A stretch of 64,000 bases of DNA from Aedes albopictus (GCF_035046485.1 NC_085137.1:969977-1033976); one strand, 5' to 3'. Shown: positions 35,421 through 47,405, numbered from the stretch's first letter. A program made the numbers and translations. The notes: generated from the letters alone by a model not told the origin.

Positions 35421-36221
35421 TCTTCATCTCAAATGCCCAGGAGCAAAACCTGTTCTCGCGAAATAAGATTCCTCATTGAAGCCTTAACTTACTTTTTTGC
35501 GTGAAATTCTTTTTTTTCCTTTTTTTTTAAATTTATGCACATTTTTAGTGTATTCATCTTCAGCCTATGCACCTGGTTTCTGTATATACAAGAATCACCA
35601 TTTTGGCAAAATTACAACATACACAATCACGTAAACATTAAACATATTGAAAAACGCAGTAGGCAGGCAGTACGACGTTTGCCAGAACAGGTAGTAATGA
35701 ATATTTTTTCGAAAAAAATAAGAAATCGTATTTTTTATATGGTCGGTCGATCATTTGCGATGCGAATGGGGAATGAATGAATAATTTATGGGTGTGACTT
35801 CCAATCGTTCACTGCAGTTTACAATCGTCGCTGACAAGCAGGCACACAAGCAATGCAAGCTCACTTACTCAAAATAACAAAAAAAACAGAATCTTTCCCT
35901 GTTGGAGCTTCTTAAACGGTGTTGAGATGATTTCATATTCTGAATCTGCACGCCAAGCTAGGCCGGCATCCAAATATTCGTGATTTTAAATGAACCTATT
36001 TAAAAATCAATTTGAAGTTTTTATAAGAGCGATTTGTTGGATCACCCCTTGTCAAATTTTATACTGGATGGAGCTGTCAATCAGTTGCCCAGCAGTCAAA
36101 AAAGTAGTTTCAAGAAATCTCTTCGAAATGGATTTTAGATATCAAAATACAGTTATTAAAATTTGGAAAAAAAAAATCAGTGGTTCAAGAAAAAGGTGCC
36201 TTATAAATTTAAAAAATCAAT
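35421..36221. other. Unassigned DNA with a Helitron 3'-end relic
   Basis: No supported gene. ORFs at 35535-35780 and 35990-36346 have no recognisable similarity; the latter runs into the satellite-carrying element. Confidence 0.35.
35649..35694 (+). mobile_element. Helitron 3'-end relic
   Basis: 'aaaacgcagtaggca' followed by 'gtttgccagaacaggtag' matches the 3' end of the Helitron at 3018-3271, with the terminal CTAG decayed to GTAG and T after it. The 5' end was not found. Confidence 0.42.
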
Positions 36222-36375
36222 GTTTTTGCCTTTCTCGTACACCAAGGTGTACCGAAAGGCTATATGTTCACTCCAAAAATAAAATTTCGATAGAGCCCTC
36301 AGAGGGGCAAGTTTCATATACCAATCGACTCAGCTCCACGAGTTGAGATGATGTCTGTGTGTGTGTATGTGTGTC

Positions 36376-36406
<31 letters not shown>

Positions 36407-37345
36407 GTGTGTATGTGTACAAATAAAGGTCACCTCACTTTTAGATAGTAAATATCAACCGATTTTAACGATTGGATGGCTCATTCAACGCGGCATCTGG
36501 TCCCATTGTTTCCTATTGAAAATGGTTCGGATCGGTCCAGCCGTTCCGGAGTTATGGCCATTTAGGTGCTCCGGAACCGGTGCCCCTGGAAGGGGCCAGA
36601 CATGAAAATGCACCAAACCCATGCATGCGACCCATCAAACCACGGCATTTACGATTATCTGATGAACGGTAAACAGGAAAATAGTCTCAGATTATATCTG
36701 AACCGGTAGTGTTCCGGAACCGGTTCTGGGTGTCTCGCCGGAAGTGGCCAAATATCAAATTGAACATAACTCATGCATGCGACACATCAAACAGCGGCTT
36801 TTTCGATAATCCGATGAACGGTTAGCAGGAAAACAGTATCAGACTACATATGAACCGGTAGTGTTCCGGAACCGGTTCCGGTTGTCCCACCGGAAGTGGC
36901 CAAATATAAAAGAGTACCAAACCCATGTATGCGACACATCAAACAACGGCATTTCCGATAATCTGATGAACGGTAAGCAGGAAAACAGTATCAGACCATA
37001 TCTGAACCGATAGTGTTCCGGAACCGGTTCTGGATGTTCCGCCGGATGTAGCCAAATATAAACGAGTACCAAACTCATGCATGCGATACAACAAATAATG
37101 GCTTTCCTGATAACTTGATGACTGGTTATTATATTATATTTGGTATGGGGAAGACTTCCAGAGTCCAAAATGGCGATCAGGATATCCAAAATGCCGATCT
37201 AAAATTTAAGATGGCGGCTCCGAATTCAACATCACGCCTGTTTAATTGAGTTTTAGGGCCTGAAACAATGCATTATTGGTATATTTGGTACGGGGATGAT
37301 GTCTGGATTCCAAAAATGGCGACCAGAACATCCAAGATGACAATC
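36222..37345 (+). mobile_element. Satellite-carrying interspersed element, copy D (right end missing)
   Basis: Left hairpin end, GT microsatellite (36354-36419) and about three 152-bp units (to about 37100) are present. It then passes abruptly at about 37133 into 'aagatggcg' array sequence without the spacer or second left-end motif, and stops near 37345 without the usual right end. An internal deletion and a 3' truncation are inferred from comparison with copy C. Confidence 0.62.
36354..36419 (+). repeat. (GT)n/(TGTA)n microsatellite
   Basis: TG-rich run in the conserved position of copy D; the 85-codon ORF beginning at 36348 reads through it. Confidence 0.85.
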
Positions 37346-37369
37346 TTTATGATTGTATGTTTTTTGTTT

Positions 37370-37625
37370 CAGTGGCATAGCCAGATATTCACTCTGGGAG
37401 GGGTTTTTGGCGATCTATGGTACCTTTTTTTATTATTTGGCACTCACATTTCCTAAACAGTAATGTATAATAAGGGCATACGCATTCAATTTTAGTCATA
37501 GTTGCAAAATAGCGACGCATCCGAAAAAAAAAATCGTAAGAAGCTTTATATACTGAAAATGTGTTCTACAAATTTTGACTCTGGAGGGGGTTTTTATCTT
37601 TAAACCCCCCGTGGTTACGCCAGTG
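37370..37625. mobile_element. Short hAT-like MITE
   Basis: The left end CAGTGGCATAGCCAG is roughly inverted at the right (GGTTACGCCAGTG), and both subterminal regions carry 'ctctggga/ggggggttttt'. Candidate 8-bp flanks (tttttgtt and gttttgtt) match at seven of eight positions. Termini of the CAGTGGCGTA type are usual for hAT elements. Confidence 0.5.
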
Positions 37626-37642
37626 GTTTTGTTACTTTAAAC

Positions 37643-38916
37643 CAGTGATTCCCAAAGTGGGCGAAATCGCCCCCCTGGGGGCGAAAATCAGGCCCAGGGG
37701 GGCGAAAATTTGAGAAATAAAAATTGGGGGGCGAAAATACTAAAAAAGAGGGCGATTTTTTCAATGATTGGAAAACATCAATAGTATTGAATTACAAGTC
37801 GAGAATGTTAACTGAATCATAAAATCTCGTGACATTCAAGCTTACAGTTCAAGTTTTGTCTAGGATTATCCAAAAAATGCTCTTACTATTAAAGTTTAAC
37901 ATCACTTAATTATTGGTATTGGTATTGGTATTGGTATGTGCACTCTTTCTAGAAAAAAATGACTGCTACACGTATTTCTGTAGGTTTTCGTGTGACTCGG
38001 GATTCGGGAAATCTGAAAAAATATATTTGGAAAGTCTTATAACGAACATTGGTGAATCGTGAAAAGTTTTTGTCAAAATTATGAAAAGAACAGAGTTTTT
38101 TTTTCGTAAACTGCTGAGCAAAATTACGTTTCAACTCATAGGCGGGTTTCTTCATGGACTTTTTAAGCAAAAACATGACCTTTAGACAAATTTCAGAACA
38201 TTTTTCTGATGAAATTCGTAACACAGTGTTTACAAGCAACTCCCACACAGTGTTTGAAAATATTTCAAAGAAGCTTCTCGGAGGAATTCCAAACTTTACT
38301 GGAAGTTAATTTGAAAACATAAAAATCAATCGGCGTAAAATTCCATTCAAATCTAGTCATGAATACTGCATTTTTACTTATCTGATAATTTATTTAAAAC
38401 ACAGGAAGCATTCAAATTTATTAGAGCTCGTTGATTTGGATCTGGATGTGGATTTGAGAAAAGTAACTACATTTGAAAATATACCGATATTTTTTCTGAG
38501 TTTCACTTTTTCCACATGACATATTTTTGTAATTGTTTTCAAATTCTTCACTAGTCTTATTTGACTACTTTATGACCAAACATTGACTCTTGGTTGTTGA
38601 AAACTCCCTTTACGAACAATGATAAAACATCTGGTTGGAAATATCGAGTGTTCATAGGTGTTCACAGTCCGTTCTATTTCGATTAATCAATGCTCAATCA
38701 ACAACGGTTTGAAAAGTAGGCACAAACACGATTTTCATATTTATGTAAGCACACTAAATGGCACAACTAGCTTTACCACAGTATTGATTTTAAAGGCTTT
38801 AGCTAAGCACAGTTTCAGCCTTCTACTATAGAAAAAAAAATCTCACCTAGGGGGGCGAAAATATGTTTTTTGAAGCTCTAAGGGGGCGATACCTCCTAAA
38901 AGTTTGGGAAACATTG
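37643..38916. mobile_element. 1.27-kb hAT-like element with 8-bp target duplication
   Basis: The left end CAGTGATTCCCAAAGTGGGCG is inverted at the right (...AGTTTGGGAAACATTG). CTTTAAAC flanks both sides exactly (37635-37642 and 38917-38924). Subterminal 'gggggcga' motifs recur at both ends (37665-37755 and 38848-38890). The minus-strand ORF at 37949-38248 does not show a recognisable hAT transposase motif, so the element is judged nonautonomous. Confidence 0.85.
37912..37937 (+). repeat. (ATTGGT)n microsatellite
   Basis: Four tandem copies of a hexamer inside the hAT-like element. Confidence 0.85.
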
Positions 38917-38924
38917 CTTTAAAC

Positions 38925-40241
38925 TCATCAATGCATTTTAAACAATATTCTCCTACGGCCAGTTCCCTGCAGTAGTGGTGGATTAATTCGTTTGAAACTG
39001 TTTGAAAGTAAAAGTATTTTCTCGGTGGTTGCTTCGATTGCATGGAGGAAAAGTATGGAAGGGAACGCGTGAAAGTAGAGCAATGCATTAGTTTATAATT
39101 TTCATTACCTTAAAAATAAACATTGACGTTTACTTCAACAGCTTTAAAAACAACTCAAATGATTTTCTTATGAATTTTACTCGCATTCAAACGCCCTCTA
39201 ATCTGCTCCACTACCCTACACATCACAATACAATGCAAGTGAATACAAAACATTATAAAGCTGTACGGTATGCATTCACCATTGCTACTGCAAGTCCTTG
39301 AGACAGCAGCAGCATCTTATCATTTGCAACAGGAGACAAGTGTATTTCCGTTGTGTTTGTGGAAATTGTTTACTTCTGATGCGACGGCACTCACAAAAGG
39401 ACGTTGGATGTCATTGACATACCTCCCCCACATATTTACGCCTACCCAGTTTGAATCTGGACGCGTCAGCATAAGGAAATAGTTCAACAACATCAAGTGG
39501 GCCATTGCGTGTCATGACGCTGAATACACTTTAGACTTAAAGCACTTGATGGAAGGCATTTCCATGCATCATATGATTTAAACAATAGATTATTTGTCAG
39601 TATATGTCAATCTTTTATTATACATAAAATTATCCCAGAATTCTTAATTAAACAAGTTTACTGTTATCAAAACTTTTTCAAATCAAAGTAGCGAACCTGA
39701 CTCTTCTCCCTACTGCCATGTTGCCATTCTGTTTGGTTATCCAATCTCAGACAGATCTGGATCTTCTCGTAATGGAAGTTTTATTAGAATCCCGAGCATA
39801 GAGTTCACAGGTTTCATTCTGTGACGCGACACAATCTAAGAATGTAAAAAGGTAACTTTGGCACAGAGAGATATTATAACAACTGTTAAAGAGTGTTCAA
39901 AGATGTTCGCCTAGAAGCAGGTGAAAGTATTTTTCCTACAGAAAGAATGCTAAGAATCTATAGTTTCATACGAGTGAGCAAATATTTGCAATCTCTCCAA
40001 AATGCACAAACTTTGCTAAATTATCGAAAACTTTTCGATGCTCTGGTCAGCACGATGTGCGTCGAAGCTTTTATGCTGCAAGCTTGCATGCAAGTTGAAA
40101 GCTGTTTGTGTAAAAGCGCTAAATTTTCGAAATCGATGTTTTGGCTCATGCGTTGAGAAATAATCGAAATTATATGATTCAAATTTGTACCCGTATGGTT
40201 ACAAGATTGTGCATTTTTGTTTTTAGTGTATGTTGTGTGAC
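38925..40241. other. Unassigned DNA
   Basis: Short ORFs (39270-39482, 39893-40156 and others) without recognisable similarity. No repeat ends were found. Confidence 0.35.
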
Positions 40242-40710
40242 GGACCCTTCACGTTTCTTGTGTAAAAACCAGTGCGAAAAATTCATTTCGGCATATCTAA
40301 ATTCAATCACCTACAGCTCATTTTAGAAGCTGAACCTGAGAATATGGTATATGAAAAACGTGTGCGGCTAAACCAATTCTGCAAGAAAGTCACAGAAAAA
40401 ACGCCATTTTTCGAATATTTGAGGTAAATGTCACGGACTACCTTTGAAAAATGCCAAATGATATTCACCGTGAATATCATTGGTATTTTTCGAAGGCAGT
40501 CCGTGACATTTACATTAAATATTCGAAAAATAGCGGTTTTTCCGTGACTTTCTTGCAGAACTGGTTTAGCCGCACACGTTTTTCATATACCATATTCTCA
40601 GGTTCAGCTTCTAAAATGAGCTGTAGGAGATTGAATTTAGATATGCCGAAATGAATTTTTCAGCACTGGCTAAAAACCGTAGGAAAATATCCCAGAAGTG
40701 AAAGGGTCAA
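40242..40710. mobile_element. About 470-bp foldback element
   Basis: The two halves are near-complementary around a centre near 40469 ('gatattcaccgtgaatatc'). Inner arms of about 200 bases (from 40269 'ccagtgc' and to 40669 'gcactgg') match almost base for base, and weaker similarity reaches 'gacccttcac' at the left and 'gtgaaagggtc' at the right. No target duplication was assigned. Confidence 0.8.
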
Positions 40711-40839
40711 GTACCGCTGTAACTGTGTTGTCACTAATAATTATGTTACATGGCTGTAGAAATGAGTGGCAACGAAATAGCGAATGACGGAAAAGGGAGA
40801 AAATTAGAACTTTAGCGGCCATTGCCTTAACCCAAATCC

Positions 40840-41213
40840 ACAGAGAAACAGACGTAACACCTAGAACAATTTTCGTGAAAATCCATCGCCCACTTCACAC
40901 TACCATCGCCTGGTGGAAATGTTTCACGAAACACTATGTTGTACAATATCGTCAACAGAAGGCGCTAGTGTGAAACTTCAAACGCAAAGAAAAACGATGT
41001 GCACGCCTCTGGTTGTGAAATCCATAACTATGAAGATTTAAAATGATCGTTTAAAGCGAAGTCGATAGAAACTTTACAAGTGTTACGTCTGTTTGTCTGT
41101 GACGTAATCACCCAATGCTAAATGTGATGTGTTTGGCCGGGCATACAACACAATCAACCGTTAAAAAGGTGATCGATGGGAAGCTATAAGAGTGTGACGT
41201 CTGTTTCTCTGTG
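40840..41213. mobile_element. 374-bp MITE with CACAGAGAAACAGACGT ends
   Basis: CACAGAGAAACAGACGT at 40840 is inverted as ACGTCTGTTTCTCTGTG ending at 41213. A further internal copy of the end ('gttacgtctgtttgtctgtg') lies at 41083-41102. No ORF. Confidence 0.7.
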
Positions 41214-41228
41214 CCATATTCATATCAT

Positions 41229-42145
41229 CTTCTTCTTCTTCTTCTTGGCGTAACGTCCTCACTGGGACGAAGCCTGCTTCTCACAAGGGAAGGTTACGAT
41301 GGAGTCCCCCGGGGATTTCAACCGGACTATTTTTGTTGCATTCTACATGTGGAAATATGAATAAATTCAAAGCCTTTCGGGTGATGGGCCAGTGGTGTAG
41401 TCAGGAGGGGCCCTCAAAGGGGCAAATCAGGCAAAATCTAACATTATTGAAAATGCTCAAACGTCATCAAAATGCAAATTTTAAAATGTAATGCAGTAGA
41501 AACAGGCAGAATATGCATAAATACATGATTTCATAATAAATTTAATTTATCATAGCCGTTACCAGGGTGAGATGGATGATAAATAAAGTGATATATTTTT
41601 GGTAGAATAACTTCAACTGATTCTTACCCTGGCAACGTCTATGGTAAACTAAATTTGATACGAAATCATGTATTCATGCATATTCTTCCTGTTTCTACTT
41701 CAATACATTTTGAAATTTGCATTTTGATGACGTTTGAGCATTTTCAATAATGTTAGATTTTGCCTAATTTGCCCCTTTGAGGGCCCCTCCTGACTACACC
41801 ACTGGCCCATCACCCGAAAGGCTTTGGATTTATTCATATTTCCACATGTAGAATGCAACAAAAATAGTCCGGTTGAAATCCCCGGGGGACACCATCGTAA
41901 CCTTCCCTTGTCAGCTTAGTGTTCTATGAGCACTTCCACAGTTTTTAACTGAGAGCTTCCTCTGCCAATGACCATTTTGCATGTGTATATATCGTGTGGC
42001 AGGCACGAAAATACTCTATGCCCAAGGAAGTCAAGGAAATTTCCTTTACGAAAAGATCCTGGACCGATCGGGAATCGAACCCGTCACCCTCAGCATGGTC
42101 ATGCTGAATACCCGTGCGTTTACCGCCTCGGCTATATGGGCCCCC
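41229..42145 (-). mobile_element. Feilai SINE interrupted by a foldback element
   Basis: On the minus strand, from 42145: a tRNA-like head with box A TAGCCGAGGCGG and box B GGTTCGATTCC, then the Feilai body and a (GAA)n tail ending at 41229. ATATCAT flanks both sides (41222-41228 and 42146-42152) as the target duplication. Everything between 41284 and 41910 is a later insertion; removing it and one copy of TCA restores a continuous Feilai. Confidence 0.88.
41284..41910. mobile_element. 627-bp foldback MITE with TCA target duplication
   Basis: Ends are CAAGGGAAGGTTACGATGG (41284) and its reverse complement (to 41910), with TCA directly duplicated (41281-41283 and 41911-41913). The arms are nearly complementary for about 290 bases each, leaving a short loop near 41573-41630. 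Within both arms is a sequence like a hAT end (CAGTGGTGTAGTCAGGAGGG), suggesting the arm itself once carried another element. Confidence 0.85.
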
Positions 42146-42152
42146 ATATCAT

Positions 42153-42887
42153 CCATATATCATATAAAGCCTGTATCCGTAATAATCGGGTCACAGAATT
42201 ACGGCTGTAGCTCTGCAATGAACCGGTAAAATTGGCCAAATAATTGACTGGGAACTCTTTGGTGTATGTTTATTATTTGTGCCGAATTTCATTAAAATCG
42301 ATGCATTGCTTTTAATTGTGGATGAAAAACAAACAGACATTATTTTAAGCATTTTGTACAATCATGACCAATTTTCATTCGCATAATAGATGGTTCTTTT
42401 ACGCTACAGTTCAAAGTTCTGTGATGATAATTATGAAATTTCGTTAGCAGTTATGATACTTATAAAGACACTTTCTTGCAAAATTTCATGAACTTTGATC
42501 AATTGGTTCGAATGCTACTGGTGTTGATAGGGGTGAGTGTTAGTGAAAGTTTTTCATGTTTTACTTGTGCAATGTTTGCCTATTCATAACTTTTGAATTT
42601 CTCTGCCTATTTTCATGAAATTTTCACAGAAGGTGGTTGATGATGTGTATATAATGCCTGCAAAATTGGGTGATTATTGGGATAGTACTTTCAATAGTAC
42701 AATCGAAACAAAAAAGGGTGCTGAATAATTGCTGTCTGAGGGGCTGAAATCACGTTCAGTAACAATACATGTTTCGACTATAAAATTGTTGATAGTACAT
42801 CGATTTTTTTGAAATTTAGCCAATGCAACAAATGCAGATTGAGAGGTTTGTATTCAAAATTTCAGCCATTTCCTTTGCAAAATTCAA
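42153..42887. other. AT-rich DNA without recognised features
   Basis: No supported ORF or element end. The phrasing of short motifs ('aaatttcatgaa', 'cataacttttgaatttc') resembles the foldback family to its right, so decayed element sequence is possible. Confidence 0.3.
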
Positions 42888-42979
42888 CTTTTCATAGAGT
42901 GCATAAACAAATTTCAAATTTTGACTGTTTGTCAACCTATTATATGTGCATCATTGGTACAAATTTGGGCTCGTTTGAT

Positions 42980-43569
42980 TAATTTTTCGCGAAATTGGAA
43001 CCGTTTGGGTAAAACACTATTATTTAGACAACTAGTTTTTGAACTGTCATATCTCGGAAACCAGTGAACCGAATTGAATGAATTTTTTAATCAACAATAT
43101 ATTGATAATTAATACGACGTTATGAAATGTAATATTTTCTCACGACGAATTAAGTTATACCGGATTGAAATTTTTACCCATATAGAGGAAAATAAGTCAA
43201 ATTTACAATACCACACAAAAATTACTAAATGTGTTCTTCCTTCAATCTAAATAGGCTCTAATATATCTGATTAGAGATAACTTGAGAACAGAAGTGGAAA
43301 ATCTTTGGATATCAACACTAAAATTTATTGACATTGATGTAAAATACATTTTTTTGAAAAAAATCCAAAAAGTGCCAATCCGTGATAACTTTTTTCAATG
43401 TTTAAAAAGTACCTATATTTTAATAGTTTGTGAAGCATTTACATATTGTAAGTGTACGTTCAAAATTTCATTCAATTCGGTTCAGTGGTTTCCGAGATAT
43501 GACACCTCAAAAATGAGTTGTTTGAAAAATAATGTTTTACCCGAACGGTTCTAACTTTGCGAAATATTA
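42980..43569. repeat. Foldback palindrome, about 590 bp
   Basis: The left arm 42980-43110 ('taatttttcgcgaaattgg...tatctcggaaacc') is complementary to the right arm about 43455-43569 ('ggtttccgagatatgac...ttgcgaaatatta'). The middle is AT-rich and includes an ORF (43282-43554) produced by the arms. Confidence 0.75.
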
Positions 43570-44504
43570 ACCCATTAACGCCCGAATTATGCCACAATCA
43601 CAGTAGATGTCTGATTTTTTCTGGAGTACCTCAAACCCATAAAAGAAAGTTATTGCAACGAAAATCTACGGTGAAATTTTTGTTTTAATACACAGTGGGG
43701 CATATGCACGTGAAACGTTGAAAAAATATTTTTTTATTTTTTTTTTTTGCGCAGCTACCTTATTTCTATGAGCTATGTAAATCTATTTTAGATGACTGAT
43801 CATAGTTGATATTCTCCTAATAAAAAAAAGTTAGTTTGAAACGTTCCAGAAATGGAATAAATGAGTAATAACTAAAACAATCTGCTAGTAGCTTATCAAT
43901 GGATAGTTTTCAACAGTTTTTAGGCATTTCAATATGCATCATTCTAATAATTTCTATACATATAATGGGTTGATATTCGGCATTCCAGTAGTATATCCTG
44001 CCCACCGTATCCTTCTGGCTTTGCGAGCACGTGGCTAACCCTCTGCCGCCACACACCGTTATCTAGCACAGAGCGAAAGATTACCTTAGCACTCGTCATT
44101 CGAAAACTCCAAATATTTGCAAGTGTTCTTTGAGCATGGTTTATGTTTCTTTTTTATAAAGGACCACCTTGTTAGCGTTATGCTCATCTCATTTCCCCGC
44201 GCAGAGATATGGAAAATCATGGACGAAAACGGCTTTCCTCGGAAGCTGGCTAGACTGATATTGCTGTGTGCATTCGAAACGCAAATATCAAATGCAGGAA
44301 CACCAAATGCGGTAAGATTTTCTAACAAGTAACCCGATGTTAGTGGGAGCATTTACATCCTAGGTTGGTGGTGGTTTTGGATATGGTTGCTAGTTTGCCT
44401 TTGGTAACACTGTGTTACCGCGTTTGAAGCGCATTTGAGCACCGTTTGCATCTTAAACGCACACAGCAATAAAAGCAACGATATTTTATAAATATTTGTT
44501 CAGA

Positions 44505-45690
44505 ATTTTTAGAGCCCACTTGCGCTACCTAGCGAACAAACCTACAACCAACTAGTTCACAATTAGATAGCTCTTGTAGTCTTGATTGTCGAGATACAGA
44601 AGTTCAGAATGTTTAGAGCTCACTAGCGCCACCTAACGGATAAACCCATAACCAACTAGTTCACTATCCGTTAGCTCTTGGTGTACTGATCAACTTTGCC
44701 AACTTTGTTCAGAATAATTAGTGCCTACTTGCGCCACCTAACGGACAAACATACAATCAACTAGTTCTCTATCGGATAGCTGTTGATGTCCTGATCAACC
44801 TTACCGATGACAGAATTCTTCTATGTAGTCGGATTCTCGAGATACAGAGGTTTAATTTTTTTTGGACTCACTAGCGCCTCCTAACGGCTAAGCCCAGAAC
44901 AAACTAGTTCACTATCGAATAGCTATTGATGTCCTGATCAACCTTGCCGAAGACGAATTTTTTCTATGTAGTCGGATTCTCAAGATGCAGAGGTTTAATT
45001 TTTTTAGGACTCACTAACACCACCTAGCGGACAAACCTACAATCAACTAGTTCACTATCGGATAGCTGTTGATGTCCTGATCAACTTTGCCGAAAACAGA
45101 ATTCTTCTATGCAGTCAGATTCTCGAGAGAAAGAGGTTTATTGTTTTAGAGCCCACTAGCGCCATCTAACGGACAAACCTAGAATCAACTAGTTCACTAT
45201 CGGATAGCTATTTATGTCCTGATCAACTTTACCGAAGACGAAATTTTTCTATGTAGTCGGATTCTCGAGATACAGAGGTTTAGTTTCATTACGACTCACT
45301 AGCGCCACCTAACGGATAAATCTAGAACCAACTAGTTCACTATCGGATAGCTATTGATGTCCTGATCAACCTAGCCGAAGACGAAATTTTTCTATGTAGT
45401 CGGATTCTCAAGATACAGAGGTTTAATTTTTTAAGACTCACTAACACCACCTAGTGGACAAACCTTCAATCAACTAGTTTACTATCGGATAGCTGTTGAT
45501 GTCCTGACCAACTTTGCCAAAAACAGAATTCTTCTATGTAGTCAGATTCTCGAGATAAAGAGGTTTATTTTTTAGAGCCCACTAGCGCCATCTAACGGAC
45601 AAACCTAGAACCAACTAGTTCACTATAGGATAGCCCTTGATGTTCTGATCAACTTTGCTAAATATATTTGTTTTCTATGTAGTCTGTTTC
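44505..45690 (+). repeat. 142-bp tandem array, 9 units, with a three-unit higher-order repeat
   Basis: The core 'actagttcac' recurs at 44551, 44655, 44760, 44903, 45046, 45188, 45331, 45473 and 45614: spacings 104 and 105 for the first two steps, then 141-143. Units 4-6 and 7-9 match each other in order ('agcgcc..ctaacgg', 'aacaccacctag.gga', 'agcgccatctaacgg'), so the last six units are two copies of a 427-bp trimer. The first units lack about 38 bases. Confidence 0.88.
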
Positions 45691-46194
45691 TCAAGATACG
45701 AGGGCGACAGTATTGGCAATGGCTGTTGACGAAACACCTGTCAAAGCACAATGTTTCGTGATCACTAGTGCCACTTACTGGAGCAAATACGTACTAAATT
45801 ACGTACTATCGAAGAGTCCTTGATCTTCTCAACAACTTTGCTGAAGACACCAGTCTTCCAAAATGCTTCATTTCTCCGCAGTTATCGCAAAAGTTACTGA
45901 TCTATAAATAGATCACTGGGCGGAAATGGGTTAATCAATCAAGCCCAAATTTGTACCAATGATGCACACATAACAGGTTGACAAACAGTCAAAATTTGAG
46001 ATTTTTTGATGCGCTCTTTGAAAAGTTATAGCTTGTTGAACTTTTTTGTGAGAGCAAAAAAGATGCCTATCCCAAACATTTTGGCCATCTCCTGTATATT
46101 TGTTGACAATGATTGTGTAAAATCGTATTTTATGCCAAATGAAATTACAATTTCGATTTCGTTTCATATAGTCCTCTCCGAACATAAAAGGTGC

Positions 46195-46559
46195 TAGATA
46201 CTATCGGTAGGATCGCACAGAATCGGATAGAATCGTAAAGAATCATACGTTCTGAGTGTTGAGCTTCAAGTTCGGTAGCATCGTATATGTGATTTCTTTA
46301 GATCGTGAAAACTGTCGATTTACATCGTATATAAATCCGCTAAATCGAGCTGCCTTCCTAGAGGTATGATCGAAATCGGTGCAATCGTATTCAACGATAA
46401 TAATATTGTATATTGATCGTTTGTGTCATACTTGCGTCGTATACGAAGTGAACGAAATCATAGAAATCGTATATACATATTAAACAGTCGCATATGATTG
46501 TTACTGCACTTTAAATAGTCGAATTTCAATCTCGGAAATCGTAAATGGTTTTGTTTACA
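46195..46559. repeat. 'Atcgta'-rich sequence
   Basis: GATCG and ATCGTA motifs recur about every 10-30 bases without a fixed period, and reappear at 47425-47510. This could be an internally repetitive mobile element; no ends were identified. Confidence 0.35.
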
Positions 46560-46803
46560 TATTTCGGCACCAACATTTCAAAAGGGCGTAACTGCTTTTT
46601 GAAAAAGTGCCTTCTCTCAAAGCTGTGGATCGTATGTTCAATCTTTTGGACAATCTATAAGCACTAAAAGAAAGCTAAAATCCCCCTCTTTCTGATAGTG
46701 GGGATGGATTTCATGGGAAATATGAAATACGATCCACAGCTTCAAAAAAAGGCACTGTTTTGAAATGCAGTTACGCCCTTTTGAAATGTAGGTGCCGATT
46801 TGT
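46560..46803. mobile_element. 244-bp foldback MITE
   Basis: 'cggcaccaacatttcaaaagggcgtaactgc' and 'gctgtggatcgta' on the left are inverted on the right ('tacgatccacagc', 'gcagttacgcccttttgaaatgtaggtgccg'). The arms are about 75 bases. Confidence 0.75.
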
Positions 46804-47337
46804 ATGATGGAGGAGAGGAAAACTTTTGATTTATCACAAATTTGTTTATTTTTTTTTTGTAGACACATGGCAATTATGGAAACAATAATTTCAACCAAAT
46901 AGGGTATTGGCTCCCTTATTAAGCATGTGGCTCCCATTTTCATCCTACGAAAAACAAAGGATTGAAGCGCTGTTTGTTTTGTTTCTTATTTTTGTATTTT
47001 TTGTTAGAAGTGGGCACCCATGAAAACAACAAGAACGGAATCAATCGGTGCCGTAATCGTTTGTTTTCGAATAGGATGAATATGGGAGCGTGAGATTACT
47101 GATGGCACACATACCCTATTTAGGCTTTCATACTATTTACATACAGCAGCTCACTTATAATACATAAGTTTGGATTCCAACAGCGATGTAAATTCCGAAC
47201 CTCTTGCACGGCACCACTTTTGTTGCCACTCAATGCACAACAACAACGCTCCCACCACAAGTCCCACACCGTATCATGCTAATTTTTATTCGTTTCATCC
47301 CATTCACTTTGAACTCTTTACTTCCAACTTGGCAATA

Positions 47338-47405
47338 TAGCCAATCGAGATAACGCGCAGTTCTCAATCAAAGAACCTAAGTTCGATTCCCATCGAACAC
47401 CAATT
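47338..47405 (+). mobile_element. tRNA-like relic
   Basis: 'tagccaatcgagataacgcg' (box A-like) and 'agttcgattcccatc' (box B-like) have roughly tRNA spacing, and 'gttct/agaac' could form an anticodon stem. The loop lacks the conserved T33 and the T-stem does not pair, so a working tRNA gene is unlikely. Confidence 0.35.

Larger units (their letters stand above)
42888..46094. mobile_element. 3.2-kb inverted-repeat structure enclosing a palindrome and a tandem array
   Basis: About 97 bases at 42888-42984 ('aacttttcatagagtgc...gggctcgtttgattaa') are inverted at 45928-46026. The right end continues to a terminus 'cccaaacattttggccatctcctg' followed by TA, which resembles the ends of the 47627-48542 element ('caggggatagacaaaatg'). 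The left terminus was not found. Inside lie a palindrome (42980-43569) and a 142-bp tandem array (44505-45690). Confidence 0.55.

Noticed and set aside
37949..38248. Possible transposase remnant in the hAT-like element
   Set aside because: The 99-codon frame shows no BED finger or hAT dimerisation motif that I can see; its base composition is that of the surrounding noncoding DNA.
44505..45690. CRISPR-like array
   Set aside because: The whole 142-bp unit is repeated, with no unique spacers between short conserved repeats, and the genome is eukaryotic.
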